The notes under the pieces are model-generated. The model saw only the letters and a program-made list of their open reading frames with translations, did not search any database and was not told the DNA's origin. The translations under genes were made by a program, and so were the position numbers. Below, piece after piece: positions 1 to 7,345 of a stretch of 13,865 bases of DNA; positions within the stretch are counted from its first letter, which is position 1; every line of letters begins with the position of its first letter. The stretch is from an uncultured Acinetobacter sp. (GTDB lineage: Bacteria > Pseudomonadota > Gammaproteobacteria > Pseudomonadales > Moraxellaceae). The stretch is from NCBI GenBank assembly GCA_900771065.1, contig CAAGMP010000106.1, forward strand, positions 1-13,865, in the 5' to 3' direction.

Positions 1-768
1 ACCACGTGCATCACCATCGGTTTTCGTTAAAATTACACCAGTAAGCGGTAAAGCATCATTAAAGGCTTTTGCTGTATTAGCTGCATCTTGACCTGTCATT
101 GCATCGACAACAAACAAGGTTTCAGTTGGCTTAATTGCAGCATGAAGCTCTTTAATTTCGTCCATCATGTCATCATCGACATGTAAACGACCTGCTGTAT
201 CGACAATCAAAACATCTGCAAATTGAATTTTTGCTTGTCCAATTGCACGATTAGCAATATCAATAGGTTTTTCATTGGCGTTCGATTCAAAGAAAATCGC
301 ACCAACTTCGCCCGCTACAGTCTGAAGCTGTTTAATTGCCGCAGGACGGTAAACGTCGGCAGAAACCATTGCCACTTTTTTCTTTTGGCGTTCTTGTAAA
401 AAACGTGCCAATTTTGCAGCTGTAGTGGTTTTACCTGCACCTTGTAAACCAGCCAATAAAATCACAACAGGTGGTTTAGCGTGTAAATCTAAAGTTTCAT
501 TCGCCTCACCCATCATTTTGGTGAGTTCGTCATGCACAATTTTAACAAATGCCTGACCTGGCGATAACTGAGTCATCACCTCTTGCCCCAATGCTTGTTC
601 CTTAACCTTCGCGATAAATTCACGAGTTACAGGTAACGCGACATCGGCTTCAAGAAGTGCCATACGTACTTCACGTAATGTATCTTTAATATTATCTTCG
701 GTTAGCTGCCCAGAGCCAGTAACATTTCTTAAACTCTGCGTGAGTCGTTCCGTTAAGGTATCAAACAT
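1..768 (-). CDS. ffh: Signal recognition particle protein Ffh (5' part, runs off window)
   Basis: Ffh is the GTPase of the bacterial signal recognition particle. It binds 4.5S RNA and signal sequences of nascent membrane proteins and docks with FtsY at the inner membrane. The first 256 residues are present, from the ATG at 766-768 on the minus strand. The N-terminal helical bundle covers about residues 1-95. The G domain follows, with the P-loop GLQGAGKTTT at 107-116, the SADVYRPAAIKQL element near 136-148, DTAGR at 190-194, and TKTDGDARG at 248-256, where the window ends. The rest of the G domain and the methionine-rich M domain lie outside. The residues present match the E. coli protein as I recall it very closely. 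The ribosome binding site is weak (CGGA about nine bases upstream). The gene diverges from the ypjD-like gene, an arrangement also known from E. coli. Identification is secure. Confidence 0.97.
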   Translation of the reverse strand, partial: MFDTLTERLTQSLRNVTGSGQLTEDNIKDTLREVRMALLEADVALPVTREFIAKVKEQALGQEVMTQLSPGQAFVKIVHDELTKMMGEANETLDLHAKPPVVILLAGLQGAGKTTTAAKLARFLQERQKKKVAMVSADVYRPAAIKQLQTVAGEVGAIFFESNANEKPIDIANRAIGQAKIQFADVLIVDTAGRLHVDDDMMDEIKELHAAIKPTETLFVVDAMTGQDAANTAKAFNDALPLTGVILTKTDGDARG

Positions 769-820
769 TGCAAAATCCGCGTAAAATAGCCAATAGCAAA
801 AAATCTTTCTTAAATTTAAA

Positions 821-868
821 AAATTTATGCGTGTGATACTATAGGATATAGTACTTCGCATAGAATTT
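821..868. repeat. Nested imperfect palindrome between ffh and ypjD
   Basis: The outer arms 821-831 (AAATTTATGCG) and 857-868 pair over 11 bp with one bulged G at 863. The inner arms 837-843 (TACTATA) and 847-853 (TATAGTA) pair over 7 bp around a GGA loop. A small internal loop (832-836 against 854-856) separates the two stems. The inner palindrome carries TATAGT on both strands, a 5/6 match to a sigma70 -10 box, so it may hold the start region of a divergent promoter. I could not find a convincing -35 box on either side. It could be a promoter/operator, a hairpin in one of the leaders, or chance in AT-rich DNA; the GC-containing TATGCG/CGCATA arms argue against pure chance. Confidence 0.6.
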
Positions 869-906
869 ATATAAATGAATTTTCATCATCCTGAAAAAGG
901 TTTGAC

Positions 907-1719
907 ATGATTAGCCTTCCCTTCGTTTATACTATATTAGCACTTATAGCCTATACCATTGTTTTTTGGTATATATTTGGGCATTTAATTCAAAAAAAAC
1001 AGCCTAATTCGTGGTTTATTGCCCTTGTTTTAGGTTTGGGATTGCTGCTACATAGTACAATTTTATATCAGGATATGATTACCCCATTTGGTGTCAATTA
1101 TGATGTTTTCAACCTCATTTCTTTTACTTCTGCATTAATGTTATTGATTGTGCTTATTTGTAGCACGTATCGCCCTATTTTAGCTACGACTTTAATTGGA
1201 ATTCCGCTTGCAAGTGCTGGTTTAATTGTTGGTTTTTGTTTTAGTCAGTATCAATATTCTTTAATTGAAAAAAATTCTTTAGGCTTAGATATTCACATTA
1301 TTTTATCTTTATCTGCCTATGCAGTTTTATTGATGGCAACCTTACAATCCGTTGTTTTATGGTTTCAAAATCGTGATTTAAAAAATAAACATAAAACCCG
1401 TTTTTGGGTCAATTTACTACCATCTTATCAAGCAATGGAATCCTTATTATTTGATTTTCTAATTGCAGGTTTTGTGCTTTTAACTTGTGCATTAGGTTTA
1501 GGCTTTTTTACTGTTGATGATTTCTTAGCACAACATTTAGCACATAAAACAGCTTTTAGTATTATTTCTTGGTTTATTTATGGTTCATTGCTCATTGGGC
1601 ATTACCGTTTTGGTTGGCGTGGACAAAAAGCCATTCGTTTTACCCTTATTGGTTTTTTTCTATTAGCTATTGGTTTTATTGGTTCAAAATTCATTTTAGA
1701 AATGATTATCAAAGCCTAA
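907..1719 (+). CDS. ypjD: YpjD/CcsA-like inner-membrane protein (cytochrome c assembly family)
   Basis: This 270-residue membrane protein has about eight hydrophobic helices (roughly 5-24, 34-54, 68-87, 91-112, 128-151, 178-200, 214-232, 243-263). It fits the cytochrome c assembly/CcsA superfamily branch that includes HemX and E. coli YpjD. The C-terminal stretch SWFIYGSLLIGHYRFGWRG (221-239) closely resembles the E. coli protein. His49, His130, His213 and His232 lie in or near the helices, as in heme-handling relatives, but I do not see the tryptophan-rich WWD loop of true heme lyases, so a role in cytochrome c maturation is not shown. The start is supported by an AAAGG six bases upstream. 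It diverges from ffh, as in E. coli. The family is confident; the biochemical role is unknown to me. Confidence 0.85.
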   Translation: MISLPFVYTILALIAYTIVFWYIFGHLIQKKQPNSWFIALVLGLGLLLHSTILYQDMITPFGVNYDVFNLISFTSALMLLIVLICSTYRPILATTLIGIPLASAGLIVGFCFSQYQYSLIEKNSLGLDIHIILSLSAYAVLLMATLQSVVLWFQNRDLKNKHKTRFWVNLLPSYQAMESLLFDFLIAGFVLLTCALGLGFFTVDDFLAQHLAHKTAFSIISWFIYGSLLIGHYRFGWRGQKAIRFTLIGFFLLAIGFIGSKFILEMIIKA

Positions 1720-1748
1720 TTGACAGTACAAAATTCTATTGTTAATTT
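1720..1748 (+). promoter_or_regulatory. Candidate sigma70 promoter for rluA
   Basis: A perfect -35 box TTGACA (1720-1725) directly follows the ypjD-like stop codon and is spaced 17 bp from a poor -10 box TAATTT (1743-1748, 3/6). The -10 box overlaps a 6-bp inverted repeat ATTTGC/GCAAAT (1745-1750 and 1759-1764). The promoter would give a short leader to the rluA start at 1776. This is a motif match only. Confidence 0.35.
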
Positions 1749-1775
1749 GCATTTTTTAGCAAATGTTGCTTTATC

Positions 1776-2444
1776 ATGGCTTTAAATGATCAGTTTATTT
1801 ACACTCCCCCGCAGCAACCCCTTGTTATTTTATACGAAGATCAAGATCTGATTATTATAGATAAACCCGCAGGTTTACTTTCTGTTCCCGGTCGTTTACC
1901 TGAACATCAAGACAGTGCATATTTACGTGTTATTGCACAATATCCTAATGCAAAAATTACCCACCGTTTAGATATGGCAACTTCAGGTATTTTAATGTTT
2001 GCGAAACATCGTGATGCTGAAGTAGCAATCAGTAAAATGTTTCAAGCTCGGCATGTTGAAAAAAATTATATTGCTTTGGTTCAAGGTCATATTCAACCAG
2101 AAGGCGAAGTGAATGTACCTTTAATTACGGATTGGGAAAACCGCCCACGACAAATGGTGCATTTTGAATTGGGCAAAGCATCAAAAACACTGTATCGAAA
2201 TTTAGGTTTTGATGAAGCAAAACAAATTTCACGGGTTGGATTAACACCCATTACAGGACGTTCGCACCAATTACGTGTCCATATGATGCACATTGGACAC
2301 GCCATTATTGGTGATAAATTATACCACCCACAACCACAGCAAAATTTTGGCTTAAATCGAATGGCACTACATGCCGATTTTTTGGCTTTTGTTCAACCAT
2401 TGACGCGACAAAAGCTTGAAATTAAATCGGCTGTCCCATTTTAA
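1776..2444 (+). CDS. rluA: Dual-specificity RNA pseudouridine synthase RluA
   Basis: RluA isomerises uridine to pseudouridine; the E. coli enzyme acts on 23S rRNA position 746 and on tRNA position 32. The 222-residue length matches the short RluA type (E. coli 219 aa), which lacks the N-terminal S4 domain of RluC and RluD. The catalytic motif HRLDMATSG spans 63-71, with Asp66 as the expected nucleophile. GLLSVPGR (33-40), an NRPRQ segment and PITGRSHQLRVHM, typical of the family, are also present and match E. coli RluA closely. No clear Shine-Dalgarno sequence precedes the ATG, and the next in-frame Met (Met67) lies inside the catalytic motif, so this start is preferred. The gene follows the ypjD-like gene by 56 bp and its stop codon overlaps that of the converging amidase gene. 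Confidence 0.93.
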   Translation: MALNDQFIYTPPQQPLVILYEDQDLIIIDKPAGLLSVPGRLPEHQDSAYLRVIAQYPNAKITHRLDMATSGILMFAKHRDAEVAISKMFQARHVEKNYIALVQGHIQPEGEVNVPLITDWENRPRQMVHFELGKASKTLYRNLGFDEAKQISRVGLTPITGRSHQLRVHMMHIGHAIIGDKLYHPQPQQNFGLNRMALHADFLAFVQPLTRQKLEIKSAVPF

Positions 2445-3478
2445 AGATAAACGGAATACAAATCTGTCTTATCGCTAAATTGATCAAATGAATATTTTGC
2501 ATAACCCAATTGTTCATAGGTTCGTACGTATAAATAACCACGCGTTAAGTCTGTCAGTGCAATCCAAATGGTATATTCACGAATCATTGTAGGTTGATCA
2601 GCAATATTCATCATCACGATATTACTGCCAATTGGACGGTCAAAATTATTCATAATATGTGACAATTCAACAATTTGTTGATCTGGATTATCAACAACAT
2701 GAGCAAAGCTGCTGTAATAGAAAGCTTTGACAAAACGACCAACGGAGGTGTTAGATGATGGAATATTTGCCGTAGCAATACCACAGTCAGGTTGTGTTAA
2801 TTGCACACCGCCAATGGTATTACTAGGTACGTCTATATTGGTTAAGTTACTGTAATTATTTAAATTAGTTAAATGCCAAGGCAGCTCAGGTGCATTTGTC
2901 ATCACCCCTGTTGGGTTATCGTAAACTACCAATTCACCTTTGGAAACCTCAATAACAATACTACCGCCAAACTTGTCATAAAACGCAAAATGAAATGGTG
3001 CTTTTAAATGATTTAACACTTCTATTTCAGGTGTCCAAAAATCAACTTGTGCCGATAATGTCTTTACTTCTTCAACAGTTGCACAATTTGCTAAACCCCA
3101 AGCACCTAGCATTTCATAATGTACTGAATTTGCATATTGCTCAGGATTTAAATTTTTTAAACCATCGTGACGAAACATATTTACGCTACAAGATAAACCT
3201 GCGCTATTGATGCCTTCTAAACAACCATACCGTTCTTCATCGTTTTGCGGCATTGTTAATGCCATGATGGCATATTTATTCTCATACTTTAAACCTAAAG
3301 AACCATCAGGCGCACGATGCTGGAACGTATGTCCAACTGGAAAATAAGTCAAACTGGTACGCAATGGCGTTTCTGGATATTCTAAAGTTCTACCATGATA
3401 AACATTGCCGTTTTTGTCTTTAATACGCAAAGATGTACAAGCAATTTTTAAATTAGATAAGATATTGTTTTGAATCAT
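2441..3478 (-). CDS. Linear amide C-N hydrolase, choloylglycine hydrolase / penicillin V acylase family
   Basis: This 345-residue protein belongs to the Ntn-hydrolase family of bile salt hydrolases, penicillin V acylases and related N-acyl amidases, which use an N-terminal cysteine as nucleophile. Visible family residues are Cys14 in ACTSLRI, Arg30 and Glu33 in GRTLEY (Asp is more usual at the latter position), Asn195 in TNAPELPWHLTNLNNY, and Arg248 in VGRFVKAF. The cysteine lies behind a 13-residue leader (MIQNNILSNLKIA) that is not a clear signal peptide, so the leader must be removed for activity; many relatives have only Met or a longer export signal there. No start codon lies next to the cysteine. 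The ribosome binding site is weak (AGAG). Substrate is unknown: bile salts are unlikely for this kind of organism, while acyl-homoserine lactones, N-acyl amino acids or penicillin-type amides are possible. The gene is 43 bp downstream of the lipoprotein gene, with a hairpin between. Confidence 0.85.
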   Translation of the reverse strand: MIQNNILSNLKIACTSLRIKDKNGNVYHGRTLEYPETPLRTSLTYFPVGHTFQHRAPDGSLGLKYENKYAIMALTMPQNDEERYGCLEGINSAGLSCSVNMFRHDGLKNLNPEQYANSVHYEMLGAWGLANCATVEEVKTLSAQVDFWTPEIEVLNHLKAPFHFAFYDKFGGSIVIEVSKGELVVYDNPTGVMTNAPELPWHLTNLNNYSNLTNIDVPSNTIGGVQLTQPDCGIATANIPSSNTSVGRFVKAFYYSSFAHVVDNPDQQIVELSHIMNNFDRPIGSNIVMMNIADQPTMIREYTIWIALTDLTRGYLYVRTYEQLGYAKYSFDQFSDKTDLYSVYL

Positions 3479-3492
3479 TTATTTTCTCTAAA

Positions 3493-3513
3493 ATAGCCGC
3501 AAAATACGGCTAT
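3493..3513 (-). terminator. Hairpin between lipoprotein and amidase genes
   Basis: The arms ATAGCCG (3493-3499) and CGGCTAT (3507-3513) pair perfectly over 7 bp with a 7-base loop. It begins eight bases past the lipoprotein stop codon on the minus strand and is followed by only about four T residues, so it would be a weak or partial terminator. It may lower expression of the downstream amidase relative to the lipoprotein. Confidence 0.45.
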
Positions 3514-3521
3514 AATTGGCT

Positions 3522-4082
3522 TTATTTAGATGATGTAGGCTGTTGTGGCTGTAAAACTTGACCTGTTGCCGTTACACCATATTGTGAACCAATTGACTGT
3601 AAAATTAAAGTTGCATTATAAGCACGGCGTGGAGCTTCAGCTTCGGTTTTAAAACCTTCAATATTATAGGCAATTTGTGCAGGACCTGTGGTTATAGTTT
3701 GCGGCATACCATAGAATGGATCACCACCATACGGACCCCATGGTCCTCCACCCCATCCCCAATTTGGTCCCCATGCATTTGGATAAACTACTTGTTTTTG
3801 TGGTTTATCTTCCACATTGGTTGGACCATTAATAATAACAAAATAAGGATAGCCATTTAAAATAGCCGTTTGGGCTGCTTTAACTAAAGCAATATCTTGG
3901 GCTTGAGCAAAACTAATATCATTTAATGCTTTATAGGAAATACGGAAAGTCTGATGACTTAAAGGATAAACGGTAAATTGACCTAATTGGTTAAAAGAAA
4001 GTGGCTTGGTTGGTCCTAAAGCACAACCTGTCATGCTTATGACCAATGCGAAAGCAAGTGAAGCAGGCAGTAATTTCTTCAT
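3522..4082 (-). CDS. Lipoprotein of the CC0125/CC1285 type
   Basis: From the ATG at 4080-4082 the product is 186 residues. It starts with a classic lipoprotein signal: KK, a hydrophobic stretch (4-16), and a lipobox ending at Cys20 (SMTGC). The mature part has the segment FRISYKALNDISFAQAQDIA around 46-65 followed by LVKAA and NGYPYFVI, the pattern I associate with the CC0125/CC1285 lipoprotein family, whose function is not established. Residues 103-125 are very rich in Gly, Trp and Pro and look like a flexible or surface-exposed insert. The tail 176-186 is Gln/Pro/Ser rich. The lipoprotein should be anchored in the cell envelope; residue 2 of the mature form is Ala, not Asp, which favours outer-membrane sorting. 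An in-frame ATG eight codons upstream exists but has no comparable ribosome binding site. Confidence 0.8.
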   Translation of the reverse strand: MKKLLPASLAFALVISMTGCALGPTKPLSFNQLGQFTVYPLSHQTFRISYKALNDISFAQAQDIALVKAAQTAILNGYPYFVIINGPTNVEDKPQKQVVYPNAWGPNWGWGGGPWGPYGGDPFYGMPQTITTGPAQIAYNIEGFKTEAEAPRRAYNATLILQSIGSQYGVTATGQVLQPQQPTSSK

Positions 4083-4090
4083 TGCGCGAT

Positions 4091-4096
4091 CTCCTT
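4091..4096 (-). promoter_or_regulatory. Ribosome binding site that fixes the lipoprotein start
   Basis: AAGGAG on the minus strand lies eight bases before the ATG at 4082. It supports the MKKLLP start rather than the upstream in-frame ATG, and places the signal peptide directly at the N terminus. Confidence 0.8.
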
Positions 4097-4106
4097 TTAT
4101 TTTCAT

Positions 4107-4513
4107 CTATTCTATCGGTCATACGTTTGCAGTAATAGTTTGCAAAATATAAAGTTATGTTGCTGAAATGTAATTAAAAAGTATTATTTTTATTGTAAAA
4201 GAATATTTAAGGTGATGGGACAACCACATCAGTTTACTTCAAATTTTGGTTCGATAAACCGAAAATTAAAACGAGTTAAGTTTTACTTTTGAAGCCGAAT
4301 CGCGATCTTGTGAATCCTTACTCAAAACACGATATGTTTTATTGAGCAAATAAACTTTTCGATCCCTATCACACCCTTGTTTTGTATTTTAGGAAAATTA
4401 GACTGAAATTGTTTTTCTAAATTAATATACTTTTCACATTTTTTGAAAATTTTTACCTTATTTAAATCAATTATTAGAAATATTTTCAAAAAAGAAACTT
4501 TAACAACAAAAAA
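4107..4513. other. Non-coding stretch before the acnD terminator
   Basis: I see no convincing gene here. The only ORF of note (minus strand, 65 codons, ending at 4322) starts inside the acnD terminator, is dominated by Lys, Ile and Phe, and lacks a ribosome binding site. The stretch holds inverted repeats that could form a branched structure: arms CTTCAAA (4237-4243) and TTTGAAG (4288-4294) enclose a small GGTT/AACC hairpin near 4248-4260 and a 6-bp hairpin TAAAAC/GTTTTA (4267-4272 with 4280-4285). A further hairpin at 4321-4346 pairs CTCA with TGAG and AAACA with TGTTT, with a 3-base bulge. Promoters for the lipoprotein gene should lie near 4110-4200; I did not find a strong match. Confidence 0.5.
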
Positions 4514-4537
4514 ATCCACAAAATGTGGATTTTTTTT
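4508..4537 (-). terminator. Rho-independent terminator of acnD
   Basis: The arms ATCCACA (4514-4520) and TGTGGAT (4524-4530) form a 7-bp stem with a 3-base AAA loop, flanked by A and T runs that also pair and give a T tract on either strand. It lies just past the acnD stop codon on the minus strand. The symmetry makes it potentially bidirectional, but no plus-strand gene ends here. Confidence 0.85.
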
Positions 4538-4552
4538 GGTAAAAACAGAAAC

Positions 4553-7159
4553 TTAATTTACGTTTTGTTCAAGAAAATCTTGTGCAAAACGTTGTAAGAC
4601 CCCACCCGCTTGATACACATGCAATTCTTCTTCTGTATCCAAACGACAAGTTACTGGTACTTCCGTAATTTGATTACGACCGTTGGCATCTGCTTTTTCA
4701 ATCACTAAAATGACATCAGATTTTGGTGCAATATTGCCAATGACGCTATACAACTCTGTACCATCTAAACCTAAAGTTAAACGCGTTGTTCCTGCTTTAA
4801 ATTCAAGAGGTAAAACGCCCATACCCACCAAGTTTGTACGGTGAATACGTTCAAAACCTTCCGCCACAATCACTTCAACACCTGCTAAACGGACACCTTT
4901 TGCAGCCCAGTCACGACTAGAACCTTGCCCATAGTCTTTACCTGCAATGATAATTAAAGGCTGCTTGCGATTCATATAAACTTCAATCGCCTCCCACATA
5001 CGCATCACTTCGCCTTCAGGTTCAACGCGCGCTTTCGAGCCTTGTTTAATTGAGCCATCTGAACGACGTACCATTTCATTGAGCAATTTCGGATTTGCCA
5101 AAGTTGCACGTTGTGCCGTTAAATGATCACCACGATGCGTCGCGTATGAGTTAAAGTCTTCTTCTGGTACGCCCATTTTCGCTAAATATTCACCCGCAGC
5201 CGAATCTCTTACAATTGCATTTGAAGGTGATAAATGGTCAGTAGTAATATTGTCAGGTAAAATTGCCAATGGACGCATTTTTGACAATGTTCTTGGTGCA
5301 GCTAATGCACCTTCCCAATAAGGCGGACGACGAATATAGGTACTTTGTGGACGCCAGTCATATAAAGGACTTGGTGCTTTTTCAATTTGACCTAAATCGA
5401 ACATTGGAATATAAACACGTTGGAATTGTTCAGGTTTGACCGAACTTGCCACTAAAGCATCTATTTCTGCATCAGATGGCCAAATATCTTTTAGATAAAT
5501 TGGATTACCATTTTGATCTGTGCCTAAAGCATCTTTTTCAATATCAAAACGAATGCTTCCTGCCAAAGCATAAGCCACAACCAATGGCGGAGATGCTAAG
5601 AAAGCTTGTTTTGCATAAGGGTGAATTCGTCCATCAAAGTTACGATTACCCGATAAAACTGCGGTTGCATACAAATCACGATCAATAATTTCTTGCTGAA
5701 TTTTTGGATCTAATGCGCCTGACATGCCATTACAGGTTGTACAAGCATACGCCACAATACCAAAACCAAGTTGTTCTAAATCTTTTAATACACCCGCTTC
5801 TTCTAAATATAATGCAGCCGCTTTAGAACCCGGTGCAAAAGATGTTTTTACCCAAGGTTTACGAGTTAAACCCAATTCATTGGCTTTACGTGCTAATAAA
5901 CCTGCAGCAATGGTATTACGTGGATTTGACGTATTGGTACAAGAAGTAATTGCCGCAATAATAATTGCGCCATCAGGCATTAAACCATTTTCAGGTTGTT
6001 CAAATTTTGCTGCAATGCCTTTTTCAGCTAAATCTGAAGTTGCAACACGTGCATGTGGATTAGATGGTCCTGCAATATTGCGTGTAACTGTAGATAAATC
6101 AAATGTTAAAACACGTGGATATTGTGCCTGTTTCATTTCAGACGACCACAATCCCACTGTTTTAGCATAAGTTTCAACTAATTTAACTTGTTGTGCATCA
6201 CGTCCTGTTAAAGTTAAATAATCAATTGTATTTTGATCGATATAGAACATCGCTGCGGTTGCGCCATATTCAGGGGTCATATTAGAAATCGTTGCACGAT
6301 CACCCACTGACATTGCATCTGCGCCTTCACCGAAAAACTCAAGATACGCACCCACAACACGTTCTTTTCTTAAAAATTCAGTCAACGCCAAAACGATATC
6401 GGTTGCCGTGATTCCTTCTTGGCGTTGTCCAACCAATTCCACACCAATAATATCGGGTAAACGCATCCAAGAAGCGCGACCTAACATCACGTTTTCAGCT
6501 TCTAACCCCCCTACACCAACAGAAATAACACCTAAGGCATCGGTATGTGGCGTGTGTGAATCTGTACCAACACAGGTATCAGGGAAAGCAATTTGATTTT
6601 TAACTTGAATAACAGGTGACATTTTTTCCAAGTTAATTTGATGCATAATGCCATTTCCAGCAGGAATTACATCAACATTTTCAAAAGCTGTTTTTGTCCA
6701 TTCAATAAAATGGAAGCGATCTTCATTGCGTCGGTCTTCTACCGCACGGTTTTTTTCAAATGCATCAGGATCAAAACCTGCATATTCAACAGCCAAAGAA
6801 TGGTCAACAATCAGTTGTGTTGGTACAACAGGATTAACTTTAGCGGGGTCACCACCTTGCTCTGCAATCGCATCACGTAAACCTGCCAAATCAACCAAAG
6901 CTGTTTGACCTAAAATATCATGACACACGACACGCGCAGGATACCAAGGAAAATCATGATCTTGTTTTCGTTCAATTAATTGCTTTAAAGATTGTTCTAA
7001 AATGGCAGGATCACAACGACGTACAAGCTGTTCTGCAAGTACTTTAGACGTATAAGGTAAAGTCTGATATGCGCCTGACTGAATATCTTCTACTGCCTGA
7101 CAAACGTCATAATATTCTAGCTGGGTATTTGGCAATTTTTTCAGATACTTATTATTCAT
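4553..7159 (-). CDS. acnD: Fe/S-dependent 2-methylcitrate dehydratase AcnD (aconitase family)
   Basis: This 868-residue enzyme belongs to the aconitase superfamily. AcnD dehydrates 2-methylcitrate to a 2-methylaconitate isomer in propionate breakdown; together with the isomerase PrpF it replaces PrpD. The N terminus (LPYTSKVLAEQLVRRCDP, HDILGQTALVDLAGLRDAI) and the segment CTTCNGMSGALDP are those I know from AcnD, whereas AcnA proteins usually read CTTCIGNSG and are near 890 residues. The cluster ligands are Cys407 (ITSCTNTSNPRN), Cys473 and Cys476 (ACTTC). DSHT at 200-203 and the C-terminal swivel domain with GQGSSRDWAAKG are intact. The start has GAAGGA six to seven bases upstream. Oddly, no prpB, prpC or prpF lies next to it; the upstream neighbour is the divergent ygfZ. 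A general aconitase role is the main alternative. Confidence 0.88.
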   Translation of the reverse strand: MNNKYLKKLPNTQLEYYDVCQAVEDIQSGAYQTLPYTSKVLAEQLVRRCDPAILEQSLKQLIERKQDHDFPWYPARVVCHDILGQTALVDLAGLRDAIAEQGGDPAKVNPVVPTQLIVDHSLAVEYAGFDPDAFEKNRAVEDRRNEDRFHFIEWTKTAFENVDVIPAGNGIMHQINLEKMSPVIQVKNQIAFPDTCVGTDSHTPHTDALGVISVGVGGLEAENVMLGRASWMRLPDIIGVELVGQRQEGITATDIVLALTEFLRKERVVGAYLEFFGEGADAMSVGDRATISNMTPEYGATAAMFYIDQNTIDYLTLTGRDAQQVKLVETYAKTVGLWSSEMKQAQYPRVLTFDLSTVTRNIAGPSNPHARVATSDLAEKGIAAKFEQPENGLMPDGAIIIAAITSCTNTSNPRNTIAAGLLARKANELGLTRKPWVKTSFAPGSKAAALYLEEAGVLKDLEQLGFGIVAYACTTCNGMSGALDPKIQQEIIDRDLYATAVLSGNRNFDGRIHPYAKQAFLASPPLVVAYALAGSIRFDIEKDALGTDQNGNPIYLKDIWPSDAEIDALVASSVKPEQFQRVYIPMFDLGQIEKAPSPLYDWRPQSTYIRRPPYWEGALAAPRTLSKMRPLAILPDNITTDHLSPSNAIVRDSAAGEYLAKMGVPEEDFNSYATHRGDHLTAQRATLANPKLLNEMVRRSDGSIKQGSKARVEPEGEVMRMWEAIEVYMNRKQPLIIIAGKDYGQGSSRDWAAKGVRLAGVEVIVAEGFERIHRTNLVGMGVLPLEFKAGTTRLTLGLDGTELYSVIGNIAPKSDVILVIEKADANGRNQITEVPVTCRLDTEEELHVYQAGGVLQRFAQDFLEQNVN

Positions 7160-7201
7160 CTGTGTTCCTTCATGGGTTTATTGTCATTTAAATCTGCACA
7201 A

Positions 7202-7231
7202 ATATTACACCGCTTAAAGTTCATTTCCCAA
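7202..7231 (-). promoter_or_regulatory. Weak candidate promoter for acnD
   Basis: On the minus strand a -35 box TTGGGA (7226-7231, 4/6) and a -10 box TAATAT (7202-7207, 4/6) are 18 bp apart, leaving a leader of about 35 bases before the acnD ATG. Motif match only; the AT-rich region offers other -10-like sequences. Confidence 0.25.
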
Positions 7232-7316
7232 ATTTGTTTAATTTCATGTAGTTATCTTCATTTTTTAGCATTTTTATAAAAAATTGCTTGATGTTGATCC
7301 GATAAACATGATTTTT

Positions 7317-7345
7317 TTGCAAAAATCACTGAAAATACGCATTAT
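7317..7345 (+). promoter_or_regulatory. Candidate sigma70 promoter for ygfZ
   Basis: TTGCAA (7317-7322, 4/6) and CATTAT (7340-7345, 4/6) are separated by 17 bp. The expected start would leave a leader of about 27 bases with an AGG seven to eight bases before the ygfZ ATG. Motif match only. Confidence 0.35.

Noticed and set aside
4248..4262. tRNA-like GGTTCGA segment
   Set aside because: It resembles a T-arm, but no acceptor, D or anticodon stems fit around it, and the stem pairing is shifted.
4322..4519. 65-codon minus-strand ORF
   Set aside because: It begins within the acnD terminator hairpin, has no ribosome binding site and a Lys/Ile/Phe-rich composition expected of translated AT-rich DNA.
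5724..6170. 148-codon plus-strand ORF inside acnD
   Set aside because: It is a shadow frame opposite intact, strongly conserved acnD codons, with no recognisable domain.
4553..7159. Annotation as AcnA
   Set aside because: The N terminus, the length of 868 and the CTTCNGMSGALDP motif fit AcnD better; AcnA remains the alternative.
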